In this document: piece by piece, positions 7,773 through 17,155 of the stretch
How the letters are laid out: each line of letters begins with the position of its first letter
How positions within the stretch are numbered: position 1 is the first letter of the stretch
Virus record (IMG/VR): IMGVR_UViG_3300042090_002370
Coordinates: 62,001 to 126,000 of that record
Reading direction: 5' to 3' (one strand)
Source: a virus
Length of the DNA: 64,000 nt
The notes under the pieces: model-generated
Told to the model about the DNA's origin: nothing
Database searches by the model: none
The model's input: the letters and a program-made list of their open reading frames with translations, nothing else
Position numbers and translations under genes: made by a program

Positions 7773-9487
7773 GCTCGTCTCCCAACAATGTGTCCGATGT
7801 TTTCATAGGTGAGTGGACCGTCTTGGTCGGCGGGCCAGCTCAGCAGGTGCGAACGTAGCTTCTGGCACATTCCGATGAAGGGGCCAATATCGTCCTCGAG
7901 GAAAACGACGATGGGTTCCTTCTTGCCGCCCTTCTTCCTGAGTATGCGGCCCATAAGCTGCTGCAGTGCGTTGGCGCTCGAGAGCGGCTCGTTTACGATG
8001 ATGGTGTCGAGCGCGCGTTCGTTGAGGCCCTCTTTGCCGTACTTCATGATGGCGAAGGTGACCTTTTTCTCGCGTAGCATCTTTGCTCGTTGGTCTGGCT
8101 TGACCTTGTAGATCATGAGGCCGGCGTCGCTCTGCTGAGCGAGAAGCGTCTTGAGGTACTTGCTACGGGCCTTATTCCACAAGGCCTCGCACTTCTTGTA
8201 GACGCGATGACCATATAGCAGCTGGTTGAGCTGCGCTTTCTTGATGAGCTCACCCTGCAGAGCGGCGCTGTGGCTCGTACCGGAGAGCTTTTGGATGTGC
8301 CCGATGCAGACGCCGAGCTGTTTCTGGATCTTTTGAAGAGAACTCGGGTCGAGCTCGGAAGGCGGTGTCGTCTCGCCAACGTCCTGGGCGGAGGGAAATG
8401 GAATGTCCGTGATGAGTGTCTGCCCTTTGTTGTTCCATGCAGCGAGGAGGTTCACGAGTGCGTCTACGCTCTTGGATAGAACCAGCACTTTCCGGTCGTT
8501 GGCTACTGCTTGGCGAATCTCACTTAGCACGAAGTCGATGCGCTTCGGCCATGCACCAAGAAAGCTCGCAATCTTGCCGATGTGTAGCTCACCATTCTTG
8601 TCACGTGCAGCGGCCTGTACGCGTGGGTCGCTTGTGTCGAGGCCCATTCCTGTCCAGACAAAGTAGAACTTAGGCTTCAGGTCCTGCCGTAGGTTCTTGT
8701 AGATGACTGGGCCTAGATGAAAGTTGTAGATGACGTGGTAGCCATCTTCGCGATCGGGGGTGGCTGTCAGGGCTAGCCTGTAACCGTAGAAAAGGTCGGC
8801 GGTACGCGCGAAGGTCGGAGCTGCGATGTGATGCCCCTCGTCCCATATGATGGTTCCGAACCATCGACGCGCCTCTTCTGGAAACAGATGGGCCTTTGCA
8901 GCCAGCGTGTGGTACGTCGCGATAACTACAGGCTTCTTCCAATCAAAGTGCTCGCCCTGTATCAGCCCGATGCCATCAGGTACCTCAAGGCAGTCGGCTA
9001 TCTCTTCGCGCCACTGGCGTATGAGCTCGGTTGTATCGAGGATAATAAGAAGAGGGACGCCGCGGCGCGCGGCGAAGTCCAGGGCAACAACAGTCTTCCC
9101 GCCACCGCAGCGAAGTTGGAGCACTCCCCCCCGTGAGGAGAGGAGTGCATTCATGGCCTCTTGCTGCGTGCGTTCGCCTGTGGGTACGAGTTGTCCGTTC
9201 TCTACTGTATGGTCGAGCTTTACCTTGCTCCGGATGTCCACTTTCGTGTAGTGCTGTGGCCGGCAGTCAATGACTGGGAATGCGTAGTCCTCTGGCTTCC
9301 AGAACTCTCGAGGTAGCAGTAGATGGTGCTCAGTCTCTCGGTAGAGTGTGAGGAGCGTAACCGCCTGCCTGTCGAAGAACTCAAATGTCAGCGCGTTCTT
9401 AGTGCCTTGTACATTTATCGCGCTCTTCGGACACCAGAGCATTGTATCGAGATACCCGACGTCAGGGCGGCGGACTAGCAGTTGCAT
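7721..9487 (-). CDS. SF2 DNA/RNA helicase (XPB/UvsW-like)
   Basis: 588 residues. Motif I is CGGGKT (127-132) in a typical GVLQLRCGGGKTVVALDFA context, motif II is DEGH (216-219), motif III LTATP follows, and QQLMGRILRKKGGK is the motif VI region. The roughly 110-residue N-terminal extension before the helicase core is typical of XPB/UvsW-like enzymes that remodel forks or branched DNA. About 100 residues inserted between the two RecA folds (approx. 370-460) are charged and helical. The ATG lies 4 bases after the preceding gene's stop. The exact role (recombination, fork rescue, transcription coupling) is not decided by the sequence. Confidence 0.9.
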   Translation of the reverse strand: MQLLVRRPDVGYLDTMLWCPKSAINVQGTKNALTFEFFDRQAVTLLTLYRETEHHLLLPREFWKPEDYAFPVIDCRPQHYTKVDIRSKVKLDHTVENGQLVPTGERTQQEAMNALLSSRGGVLQLRCGGGKTVVALDFAARRGVPLLIILDTTELIRQWREEIADCLEVPDGIGLIQGEHFDWKKPVVIATYHTLAAKAHLFPEEARRWFGTIIWDEGHHIAAPTFARTADLFYGYRLALTATPDREDGYHVIYNFHLGPVIYKNLRQDLKPKFYFVWTGMGLDTSDPRVQAAARDKNGELHIGKIASFLGAWPKRIDFVLSEIRQAVANDRKVLVLSKSVDALVNLLAAWNNKGQTLITDIPFPSAQDVGETTPPSELDPSSLQKIQKQLGVCIGHIQKLSGTSHSAALQGELIKKAQLNQLLYGHRVYKKCEALWNKARSKYLKTLLAQQSDAGLMIYKVKPDQRAKMLREKKVTFAIMKYGKEGLNERALDTIIVNEPLSSANALQQLMGRILRKKGGKKEPIVVFLEDDIGPFIGMCQKLRSHLLSWPADQDGPLTYENIGHIVGRRACQTTPKMFTDTPKASQ

Positions 9488-9490
9488 CCT

Positions 9491-10111
9491 CTACTCCCTT
9501 CTTTCTTCCGGCTTCTTCTCTGGTACGGCCGCCTTCATGACATGCGTGTCGAACCAGTGCGCTGCAACGTGGCCTATGGCTTTGCCGAGGCCTCGTAAAA
9601 GTTGCCTGATGAGCGGCGACCACCAAGACTCACCGGGATGCCTCAGCTCCTCCGCAGACAGGAATGGTGGTACGGCGTAGGTTGAGGCCCATGTTGGGTA
9701 TGGGTGCTGTGGGTAAGGCACACCGTACTGAGAGCCTATAGCAGCTACCCGTTCAGCCTCCACTCTGCGGACGTACTCACCAAAGTTGGATGCCGGTGCT
9801 GGTGGGGAGTACGGGCGCGAGAATGGTTGTGGTGCAGGTTGTGGTGCAGCCTGCGCTTCGGGTGGTGGCGTAACTATAGGCGGTCTAAAGAGGTTCTGTG
9901 CGGGGATGACGCTACTAAGCGTCGCCGCGACACGGCTGCCGCAGGAGTTGAAGTAGTTACACTGATAGCGCACGTTCTTCCCGTTGTCGGGATTGACGTA
10001 GTTTGCGTCGGGCCCGCCTGCGCACGCGGGATGGTTCCTGTTCCAGAGCTTCGGGTTGCCGAAGCAGTCGGGCGGTGCTTCTCGATTGGTCACGGTGACC
10101 GGTACGTTCAT
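9491..10111 (-). CDS. Zinc-knuckle and proline-rich protein
   Basis: 206 residues. The N-terminus has four cysteines in a C-x14-C-x16-C-x5-C-like array (PPDCFGN, HPACAGGPD, YQCNYFNSCG), suggesting a small zinc fold. Residues about 75-115 are Pro/Ala rich and likely disordered. The C-terminus has an amphipathic segment LIRQLLRGLGKAIGHVAAHW that could contact membrane or protein. It is the first gene of the leftward block, with GGAGG before ATG 10111 and a GCGGGATAAG element 36 bases further up. Function unknown. Confidence 0.78.
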   Translation of the reverse strand: MNVPVTVTNREAPPDCFGNPKLWNRNHPACAGGPDANYVNPDNGKNVRYQCNYFNSCGSRVAATLSSVIPAQNLFRPPIVTPPPEAQAAPQPAPQPFSRPYSPPAPASNFGEYVRRVEAERVAAIGSQYGVPYPQHPYPTWASTYAVPPFLSAEELRHPGESWWSPLIRQLLRGLGKAIGHVAAHWFDTHVMKAAVPEKKPEERRE

Positions 10112-10147
10112 GCAGACCTCCGTATACTACTGGTGGCGATTCTAGTT

Positions 10148-10157
10148 CTTATCCCGC
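10148..10157 (-). promoter_or_regulatory. GCGGGATAAG promoter-like element
   Basis: The leftward strand reads GCGGGATAAGAAC, 36 bases before ATG 10111. The identical decamer recurs at 21379-21388 and 30103-30112, each upstream of a leftward first gene. Likely the promoter of the leftward replication and repair block. Confidence 0.6.
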
Positions 10158-10175
10158 TTTTCGTGCGCCATTGGC

Positions 10176-10187
10176 GCGGTGTAAGAT
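10176..10187 (+). promoter_or_regulatory. TAAGAT box for a predicted leaderless transcript
   Basis: GCGGTGTAAGAT ends exactly 7 bases before ATG 10195, placing the expected transcription start at the start codon. There is no ribosome binding site. It combines the GCGG and TAAG features of the other motif class with the TANNNT-N7-ATG spacing. Confidence 0.6.
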
Positions 10188-10194
10188 AGACCGC

Positions 10195-11697
10195 ATGCAA
10201 ACTAGCGGCCTGATTCTAGACGTGTATGATGACATCGACGGATCTGTGCTGCGGTCGGTCTACCCGACACGCGAGAGTATTCCGCAGACAGTGAAGGAGG
10301 CACACGTACTGAGCTACGAGGAGCGACGCACGCTGCCTGATGACGTATTCGCGCTCATTCTTCTGAACAATGGGGAGTCTCTGCGCAAGTACGCATGCAT
10401 CGACGCAGGAGGAACAGCGCTCGCTGTGGAGTACTTCCTCAAGACGGCCTACAAACTTCCGGTCGAGGCGCAGAAGACCGCTGCAGAGAATCTCTGCACG
10501 GCCTGCGGCTGGTACGATGTCGAGGCCCCCGAGCAGCTACAGAAAATGGCGGGCATTATCAGCGGCGCATTTGGCCTGGCCACGGCTGTGCCGACCGTGA
10601 CCGGAACGGCACGCGAAATCAAAAACAACCTGGCGAACGTTCGTCAGGGAGAGGCTATGGGGGCCAACATTGTGGTTCCAGGCGGCGCGCCTGGAATGCC
10701 GAAAGTTGCTGAGGCGAGTGGGACAGCTCTCCTACCGAATCAGCCTACGCTCGGTCTCCCTTCGGCATCGAAGACCGTCATTCAGAAGACCGCACGCCTC
10801 GGTCGGCTTGTGGCATCCGAGCGCTCTCACCATGGTGGTGAGCAGGCGGTCGAGCCGGATGTCGTTCACCCGCCTACACACGAGCAGAAGGGCAAGCTCC
10901 CGCAGGCCGGACACCTACGCCCTACTTGCGACGTAACGAACTTCGAGGCGCCGGCTCGAATGCATGAGAAGAAGGGTAGCGTCTTTGCGCTTCCTTCTGA
11001 GGGCAAGTACCCGCTCGACACCTACGATCAGGTGAAGACCGCGAATCATTGGTACTCCCAATACGCCAACCACCTGACGCCGGACAAGCGCCGTGAGTTC
11101 GCCACCAACTTCATGAAGCGTGCGAGCGAGCTCGACATCAGGACGGACAACTACGACCTGAAGCGCTACGGATCGAACACGCCGGCATCCGAGGCTGAGA
11201 TCAAGGCAGCCTTCGACGCCAGGCGGCTTGAAGTTGCGCACAACGACGCGGCGCTCCAGCTCCTTGGAGAAGTCGAGAAGGTGGCCCGTACACGCATCTG
11301 GCGGGACGCAGGCACCATCGTCGAGCTCTCACCAGAGCAGATCTGCGGAGTCGTCGAAGAGTTCGACAAGGTCGCCGGACTCAACCATCGCTACGATGTC
11401 GTTCCCGACCCGTACTATACGATGTTCGGTGTGGAGAAGAACGCAGATGGAAAGAAAGACAACAACGACCCGGCATGGAGCGATCAGATCGCTAACGATT
11501 GTGTTACGAGCGCTGATTTGCATCGGCTCGCTCAGATCGGCGCTCTCAGCGTGAAGACTACGTTCGGCAATGATTTTCAGGAGGAATTCCTCAAAGACCC
11601 AGTAGGGATGTACGAGAGCCTGCCTCGCACGCAGAAGAAGATGTTGATGCGTATGGCGAACAGCACCCAGCCTGGAGTAGAACGTACCTACTTCTAG
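10195..11697 (+). CDS. Hypothetical virion-associated protein
   Basis: 500 residues, not recognised. First gene of the rightward structural block leading to the portal. The N-terminal half is globular; residues about 170-260 are rich in Gly, Pro and Ala, and the C-terminal half is charged and helical with KYPLDTYDQVKTANHWYSQY and LTPDKRREFATNFMKRASEL. ATG 10195 is chosen over an in-frame TTG at 10171 because a TAAGAT box lies 7 bases upstream (leaderless pattern). It could be an internal head or portal-associated protein; no catalytic motif is visible. Confidence 0.8.
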   Translation: MQTSGLILDVYDDIDGSVLRSVYPTRESIPQTVKEAHVLSYEERRTLPDDVFALILLNNGESLRKYACIDAGGTALAVEYFLKTAYKLPVEAQKTAAENLCTACGWYDVEAPEQLQKMAGIISGAFGLATAVPTVTGTAREIKNNLANVRQGEAMGANIVVPGGAPGMPKVAEASGTALLPNQPTLGLPSASKTVIQKTARLGRLVASERSHHGGEQAVEPDVVHPPTHEQKGKLPQAGHLRPTCDVTNFEAPARMHEKKGSVFALPSEGKYPLDTYDQVKTANHWYSQYANHLTPDKRREFATNFMKRASELDIRTDNYDLKRYGSNTPASEAEIKAAFDARRLEVAHNDAALQLLGEVEKVARTRIWRDAGTIVELSPEQICGVVEEFDKVAGLNHRYDVVPDPYYTMFGVEKNADGKKDNNDPAWSDQIANDCVTSADLHRLAQIGALSVKTTFGNDFQEEFLKDPVGMYESLPRTQKKMLMRMANSTQPGVERTYF

Positions 11698-11705
11698 GAG
11701 GCGGC

Positions 11706-12491
11706 GTGTCGACTCTGGATAATGACCAAGCCTTCCTCGAGGCCCTTGAGAGTATCGGTGACAAGAAGAAGCTGCCGAAGATCGAAGGCGACCCCACAGT
11801 CATCGTTGAGGAGGGAAGTACAGATGCGCCGTCTGTTACCACGACTGTTCAGGCGCCCCCCGAGAACGTGACGGCGAAGAATATCTGGCGTCATCCAGAT
11901 GCGCACCCTATTGCGCTCGATTTCTTCCTTCTGCGTAGGTACGGCCATAGTTGGCTTGAATGGGAACCGGAGACCCTGCAGACGCTCATCCCAGAGGATT
12001 TCGGCACGCCGCTCCTCAGTGACCTCAACCTCTCGAAGCTACAGGCCTGTAAGACGCTGCATCTCGTCGATACATTCTGGCAGCAGTGGGAGATCTTCGT
12101 TGCCTGCCTGCGCCCCTTCAACAATGAGTTCCCCGACTTCGCCGTGATGCCCGCCCCCACAGTTGCAGAGGTATTGGTGGCATGTGACGTGGCAGCCCGT
12201 ATACGTGACGACGTGGCGTGGTCTACGGAGATGAAGGAGTACGTCAAGGTTGTCTACAAGCACGACGGGATCTTCCTACCGCTACCGCCTGCGGACTTCA
12301 TCACGCTTGAGGCGCCCGAGGAGATTGATCAGAAGCAACTCGCGGTGCGGTGGAATGAGGTACGCTCTACCGACAAGCCACCTGTTGGCGAGACGCACAT
12401 GGACGAGCAACTACGGCGGCTACTGACTGCGAATGACATTCTCGAGGAGAGCCGTGCGCGTCTACAGCGGCAGCTGAATCTACATGCTTGA
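11706..12491 (+). CDS. Hypothetical structural protein
   Basis: 261 residues, not recognised. GTG start with AGGAGG spaced 6 bases. Residues 1-60 look disordered; about 60-220 form a helical domain with many Trp and Phe (FFLLRRYGHSWLEWEPETL, LHLVDTFWQQWEIFVACLRP). It overlaps the following gene by 8 bases. Position directly upstream of a glycine-zipper protein and the portal suggests a head or neck role, by context only. Confidence 0.78.
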   Translation: MSTLDNDQAFLEALESIGDKKKLPKIEGDPTVIVEEGSTDAPSVTTTVQAPPENVTAKNIWRHPDAHPIALDFFLLRRYGHSWLEWEPETLQTLIPEDFGTPLLSDLNLSKLQACKTLHLVDTFWQQWEIFVACLRPFNNEFPDFAVMPAPTVAEVLVACDVAARIRDDVAWSTEMKEYVKVVYKHDGIFLPLPPADFITLEAPEEIDQKQLAVRWNEVRSTDKPPVGETHMDEQLRRLLTANDILEESRARLQRQLNLHA

Positions 12492-13485
12492 GGCTACAAT
12501 CCACGCTTTCCGCGATGAGCTCCGTAAAGAGGCGACAACGCCGCTACTTGGGGCTCCGGGGCTGCTGCAACGGGCCAAACCAGTGTTACAGCGGGCAGGC
12601 GCACTCGGGGGCGTCGGTGCTCTCGGGGGGGCGGCTATTGGCGCTGGCCTAGGGGGTGCAAAGGGATACCGCGAGGCACGCGCAGAAGGGGCTGGAGTGG
12701 GCGGCGCAGCGTTACATGGGCTCCTCGGCGCCGGTGGCGGGGCTATACGCGGCGCCGGTTACGGCGCCCTGGCCGGAGCAGGTGCGGGCGCTTTTTCGAA
12801 GCTGGACACTAGCAAGCTCACTGCCGGTGAGGGCCTAATTCACAGCGCAGCCCGTTCTGGGCAGCGGCAGGTACACGCTCTCACAGGAATGCTAACGCCA
12901 GGTGAGCTTGAGGGGGTCCGCGGCGGTGCGTTTGACGCCAGGAAAGCGTTGGAGACCGCCAGGGGATTACCGCATGAAGCTAAAGCTCAAAAGGCCTTCA
13001 CGGCTGCTGACACGGCTCAGCACATGGGGCTTACCAGCGTTCCTGGCTATCTGAGAGCATTGAAAGACCGGCCAGTTAGTGAGGTTCTCGGTGCCAGCGC
13101 AAGGGAGCAGTATCACGGCATGCACCCTGCGCTGGGGGCGGTTATGGTTGGTCTGCCGGCCGCATCGGCAGTAGGTACACTTGCTAATAAGGAGAGCCCT
13201 ACCGGGCCAGGTAAGGGTGAGGAGCTCGGTCGTAATTTAGGTGGGGCTGTTGGTGGCGTAATGGGTGGGATGATGCCGGTGGGCGGCGCTGAGGTGATGA
13301 ATCGTCTGGGCACGGGCGCTGGCGCCGGCGTCGGCCGCGTCATCGATCGTATCCGTGGGCGCAAGCCTCTAGTCAATGACCTAGGCAACCCCAGCACGCT
13401 CGAACCTACCGAGTCGCAGAACACACCCAGTGAGCGCGTTACGAGCCCCTCAGCGGCAGGTGGGCAGAAAGATATAGGGCTGTGA
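12484..13485 (+). CDS. Glycine-zipper protein upstream of portal
   Basis: 333 residues with repeated small-residue hydrophobic stretches (GALGGAAIGAGLGGAKGY, GAGYGALAGAGAGAF, GRNLGGAVGGVMGGMMP) typical of glycine-zipper membrane or packing helices. The N-terminus AFRDELRKEA is an amphipathic helix seen in similar form in other glycine-zipper proteins of this phage. The C-terminal about 45 residues are Ser/Pro/Thr rich. Candidate internal virion or membrane-penetration protein; function not shown by motifs. Confidence 0.75.
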   Translation: MLEATIHAFRDELRKEATTPLLGAPGLLQRAKPVLQRAGALGGVGALGGAAIGAGLGGAKGYREARAEGAGVGGAALHGLLGAGGGAIRGAGYGALAGAGAGAFSKLDTSKLTAGEGLIHSAARSGQRQVHALTGMLTPGELEGVRGGAFDARKALETARGLPHEAKAQKAFTAADTAQHMGLTSVPGYLRALKDRPVSEVLGASAREQYHGMHPALGAVMVGLPAASAVGTLANKESPTGPGKGEELGRNLGGAVGGVMGGMMPVGGAEVMNRLGTGAGAGVGRVIDRIRGRKPLVNDLGNPSTLEPTESQNTPSERVTSPSAAGGQKDIGL

Positions 13486-13486
13486 A

Positions 13487-16400
13487 ATGAGCTTCGTTGG
13501 ACCCGGTGGCGCAGTCGCTTCAGGCCCGGCTTCTGGCCTGCGGTTCGCGCAGTCGCGTGGGCGTATCCAGGGCTCCAATGTTACGGGCGTCAATTATCCG
13601 TCTCCGTTCTTCGATGTCGCCCACACCTACTTGCCCGTCACCGTCAAGGCGATGTTCAAATGGTGCCGCTATTACTTCCTCACGAATCCGCTCATCAATG
13701 CGGTAGTCTTCAAGTTGTCGGAGTACCCGGTCACCGACATCATCATTGACCATCCGTCGAATGAGGTGAAGAGGCGCTGGACCGACTACTTTCAAGACCA
13801 CCTTCGCTGGCAGCCATTTCGTGTAGAGGCCGGTCTCGATTACTTCGCATACGGTAACGGTTGTATCAGTCTAGGCTTCCCGTTCAAGAAGTATCTCTAC
13901 TGTAAGAACTGCGCGTTCCGGGATGAAGCGGGGAAGATTCGAGCGCAGTGGATCTTTACGAGCTTTCAGTTCCGCCTGACGTGCCCAAAGTGTGGCTACG
14001 TCGGCGACGCGCTCGCGAAGGACTTCTATTACAAGAATGCGAGCGGCATCAAGACCATCCGCTGGAATCCTGAAGACATCGAGATTACGTACAACGACAT
14101 CTCTGGGGAGTACACGTACTTCTACACCATCCCTGCAACGGTGCGTAATGACATTGTCATTGGCAGGAAGGACATTGTCGAAGGCGTGCCGCAGGTCTTC
14201 ATCCAAGCGATGCGTGAGCAGAAGGGTGTCATCTTCTCGAAGGACAACTTCTTCCACATGCGTAGGCCTACGTTGGCTACGCAGGACCGCGGTTGGGGCA
14301 CGCCACTTCTTCTGCCTGTTCTGAAGGACACGTTCTACCTCCAGGTCATGAAGAAGGCGCAGGAGGCCATCCTCCTCGAGCACATCGTTCCGTTGAGAGT
14401 TTTGTTTCCACAAGCCGGAAGCGGATCTAGCGACCCCTACTGCGTTTCGCCAGAGACTCTGGTCGAAACACCTTCTGGTTTGCTGCCGGCAGCAGAGGTT
14501 CGCGAGGGCGAGTTCCTTCGCAGCCACACGGGTGCGTGGCGACGCGTCGAGTACCAGAAGCGCCGTCAGATCAAGCCGGCCGAGAAGGTGTTCAAGTTCC
14601 AGATCGCCTCCCTTCCGGCCTTTCCGTTCGCGGTTTCGGAAGATCATCCGATCTTGGCGGTGCCTCGCGTATCCCGCAAGAAGCCGCGCGCTGGTCTGGT
14701 CGACCCGACTTTCATCGAAGCGAAAGCGCTCAAGAAGGGTGACTACGTTGCCTATCCCATCAAGCGCCAGATCCGTCGGGGTCAGATGCTCGATCTGGCA
14801 GACTACGTGACTGAGCGCGCAGCAACCGACAGCTGGGTCTACCGCCGGCTATCGCAGAGTGCTGCGGAAGCATACGAGTGGCTCGAGCAGAACGCAGATC
14901 CCGTGCACGCCTGGGGCGAACGGAAGAAGCTCCTGGAAGAGAAGGGATGGTCGGAGGCAGACTACGCTACTGCAGCAGCTGCGCGCCGCGAGCCTAAGGT
15001 AGATCGCGTGAGCCGCTTTCTGCCGATGTGCCCTGCTCTGGGTTCACTCATTGGCTACTACCTGTCCGAGGGATCGTACGGTGGTTCCACGGTTTCTTTC
15101 TCGCTGCACCTCGAGGAGAAGGACTTCGCAGAGCTCATTGAAAGCGCTGTGAAGAGGCTCGGGTTCCGTGGCGTGTCGCACTACGAGCGCCCAGAGCAAC
15201 ACGGTCGAACTGTTGTCATTGAGGATGTGATCCTATCCGAGCTGTTGGTCTCCATGTGCGGCTCCGGCTTTGCCGAGAAGCGCATCCCAGACGTTGTGTC
15301 GGAGGCTAGTGACGTCATCGTCCTGGATATGCTCCGTGCGCTGTTCAACGGAGATGGCTGTGACTTCAAGACAACCACAGATCGCGTCGGGTTGAAACTT
15401 GCGAACCCCTCGATGATCATGGAGGCGCGTCGACTCCTGCTCTCGTTCGGTCTCATCGGAGGCGTGGTCAAAGAGGAACCTACTGCCACCACGAAGTTCC
15501 GAACGACGAGTTACCAGCTGAACTACAACGGCCACGCCGCATATAAGCTACGGCACTTGTTCGGTAGGCCTGGGGGCTTTGACTGGCAGGAGCTGCCGCA
15601 GAAGAGCGGCCTCGTGCGTGGTGACTACGTGCTCTTGCGGATCGATGCCGTGCACGAAGTTGCCGATGTTCCCGAGGTCATCGGCTTTCAAATGGCGGAG
15701 GACAAGAGCTTCTGTGTCGCCGGTGTCGCGACACACAACACGACGATCAATCTCATCGACTGGCGTGACCAGGTCGCCGCTGAGATCGCCCGCTGGCGTT
15801 ATGACAACAACTACATACCCATCATGCCGTTGCCGCTAGGCAACCAGACCATTGGTGGTGACGGTCGTGCGCTCATGCTCACGCAGGAGATCACGACTTG
15901 GAGCGACCAGATTCTTAATGGCATGGGAGTGCCCGTGGAATTCATACGCGGCGGCCTTTCCTACGCCGGGACTAACGTCTCCATGCGCATGATGGAGAAC
16001 ATGTTCCTTGGGTACATCTCGAGGCAGAAGGCCCTCGCCAAGTTCGTAATGAAGCAGGTCTCTAGCTTCCTTGGTTGGCCGGAGGCGAACATTCGCTTCA
16101 AGCCATTCAAGATGGCCGACGATCTGCAGCGGAAGGCCTACTTGTTCCAGTTGAATCAGGCGAACAAGGTGAGCGACACGACGCTGCTAGCGGACAGTGA
16201 CCTCGACCAGGACGAAGAGAACGAGATTATGATTCGCGAGACGGACAAGCGAATCGAGGCGACGAAGAAACAGCAGCTGGCCATGGCCCGCATTCAGGGT
16301 GAGGCGCAGCAGATCATGATGAAGTTCCAGACTAAGGCACAGCAGGATGCGCAGCAGGCTATGGGCGCCCCCGCTGCGCCAGGCGAGCCTGGGGGTATAG

Positions 16401-16852
16401 AAATGCAGGGGCAGGGTGGAGGTCCAGGTGGCGCCGGCGGCGAAGGCGCGATGCGGACAATGCCTGTGGAGATGCAGGCCGCTGGGGCCGGCGCGAGCGG
16501 TATGGCTGCGCCACCCGCGCAGCCTACGGACCCGTCGCCGCAGGACTTTCTCTCGTCGGTCTCGAGCCAGCTTACGGGTGAGACGAGACTGAACCAGGAG
16601 CAGAGCCAGAAGGGTATTGACCTTCCCACTTATGCGATGGGCCAAGCAAAGCTACTCGTAACGATGGCTAAGCCTCAGCAGGAACAGGCCCTGAGAAACA
16701 TTCAGGCGATGAGCCCGGAGCTCGCCGACCTGGTGAAGCAGATGCTGGCTGAACTGCAGCCGCAGGAGCAGGCTGATAGCGGTAGTGCTGGCGTAGACAC
16801 GCGACCTCTACCGCAACAGCGTCCACCGCGACGAGCGGGCGGGATGGTGTGA
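13487..16852 (+). CDS. Portal protein interrupted by an intein
   Basis: 1121-residue precursor. Residues 1-318 and 752-1121 are the exteins, giving a 688-residue portal after splicing. The portal forms the dodecameric DNA gate at one capsid vertex. Support comes from FKWCRYYFLTNPLINAVV, a CxxC/CxxC zinc insertion (C139, C142, C166, C169), the SYAGTNVSMRMMENMFLGY segment, and a C-terminal Gln/Ala/Pro-rich tail common in portals. The intein occupies residues 319-751. The 5' end lies one base after the glycine-zipper gene. The portal call is strong, though made from pattern and context. Confidence 0.88.
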   Translation: MSFVGPGGAVASGPASGLRFAQSRGRIQGSNVTGVNYPSPFFDVAHTYLPVTVKAMFKWCRYYFLTNPLINAVVFKLSEYPVTDIIIDHPSNEVKRRWTDYFQDHLRWQPFRVEAGLDYFAYGNGCISLGFPFKKYLYCKNCAFRDEAGKIRAQWIFTSFQFRLTCPKCGYVGDALAKDFYYKNASGIKTIRWNPEDIEITYNDISGEYTYFYTIPATVRNDIVIGRKDIVEGVPQVFIQAMREQKGVIFSKDNFFHMRRPTLATQDRGWGTPLLLPVLKDTFYLQVMKKAQEAILLEHIVPLRVLFPQAGSGSSDPYCVSPETLVETPSGLLPAAEVREGEFLRSHTGAWRRVEYQKRRQIKPAEKVFKFQIASLPAFPFAVSEDHPILAVPRVSRKKPRAGLVDPTFIEAKALKKGDYVAYPIKRQIRRGQMLDLADYVTERAATDSWVYRRLSQSAAEAYEWLEQNADPVHAWGERKKLLEEKGWSEADYATAAAARREPKVDRVSRFLPMCPALGSLIGYYLSEGSYGGSTVSFSLHLEEKDFAELIESAVKRLGFRGVSHYERPEQHGRTVVIEDVILSELLVSMCGSGFAEKRIPDVVSEASDVIVLDMLRALFNGDGCDFKTTTDRVGLKLANPSMIMEARRLLLSFGLIGGVVKEEPTATTKFRTTSYQLNYNGHAAYKLRHLFGRPGGFDWQELPQKSGLVRGDYVLLRIDAVHEVADVPEVIGFQMAEDKSFCVAGVATHNTTINLIDWRDQVAAEIARWRYDNNYIPIMPLPLGNQTIGGDGRALMLTQEITTWSDQILNGMGVPVEFIRGGLSYAGTNVSMRMMENMFLGYISRQKALAKFVMKQVSSFLGWPEANIRFKPFKMADDLQRKAYLFQLNQANKVSDTTLLADSDLDQDEENEIMIRETDKRIEATKKQQLAMARIQGEAQQIMMKFQTKAQQDAQQAMGAPAAPGEPGGIEMQGQGGGPGGAGGEGAMRTMPVEMQAAGAGASGMAAPPAQPTDPSPQDFLSSVSSQLTGETRLNQEQSQKGIDLPTYAMGQAKLLVTMAKPQQEQALRNIQAMSPELADLVKQMLAELQPQEQADSGSAGVDTRPLPQQRPPRRAGGMV
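14441..15739 (+). mobile_element. Intein with LAGLIDADG endonuclease domain (in portal)
   Basis: 433 residues, from Cys319 to Asn751 of the precursor. Block A is CVSPETLVETPSGLLPAAEV, block B has VSEDHPILAV, the endonuclease has LIGYYLSEG and MLRALFNGDGC (the two DOD motifs), and the end is VAGVATHN followed by Thr as +1 residue. All splicing residues (Cys1, block B His, terminal His-Asn, +1 Thr) are present, so splicing should be active. Codon use is like the surroundings. Confidence 0.93.
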
Positions 16853-16902
16853 CCGGCCGTCAGCCGCGAGCTGCTCGCCAGGCGGAGCGTAAGGCGAACA
16901 GG

Positions 16903-16933
16903 TAGCTAAAAAAAGGGGCGGCACTGCCGCCCC
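16903..16933. terminator. Terminator between convergent genes
   Basis: GGGGCGGC (16915-16922) pairs with GCCGCCCC (16926-16933). Leftward, the hairpin is followed by T7 and AGCTAC, a complete intrinsic terminator for the MoxR/VWA operon. Rightward, the T-run is weak, so its effect on portal transcripts is uncertain. Confidence 0.85.
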
Positions 16934-17155
16934 TCATTTGCATGATTCCTCGACGATGGCTTCGGCGAGGTCGACGCGCCACTGTTCATCGAGGCGCTTT
17001 CGGTCCTCGTAGGTCTGGTAGGGAACTGAGAGGAGGAACCGGTAGCAGCGGCTGACGCTCTCCGGCGACCGGTCCTCCACTTGGTTAGGTCCTGACCATA
17101 TCCAGCGACCGCGATCGTTCCACCAGTACCCGGTATGCGGGAACCATGTGCGCAT
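16934..17155 (-). CDS. Small hypothetical protein
   Basis: 73 residues, Trp- and Arg-rich (GYWWNDRGRWIWSGP), not recognised. Its ATG shares bases with the stop of the VWA gene (TGATG), so it is translated as the last member of the MoxR/VWA operon. The terminator starts directly after its stop codon. The tight coupling suggests a partner role with the upstream genes. Confidence 0.68.
   Translation of the reverse strand: MRTWFPHTGYWWNDRGRWIWSGPNQVEDRSPESVSRCYRFLLSVPYQTYEDRKRLDEQWRVDLAEAIVEESCK

Noticed and set aside
10171-10194. TTG start for the first rightward structural gene
   Set aside because: The TAAGAT box lies inside this stretch, seven bases before ATG 10195, so a transcript would start after the TTG.
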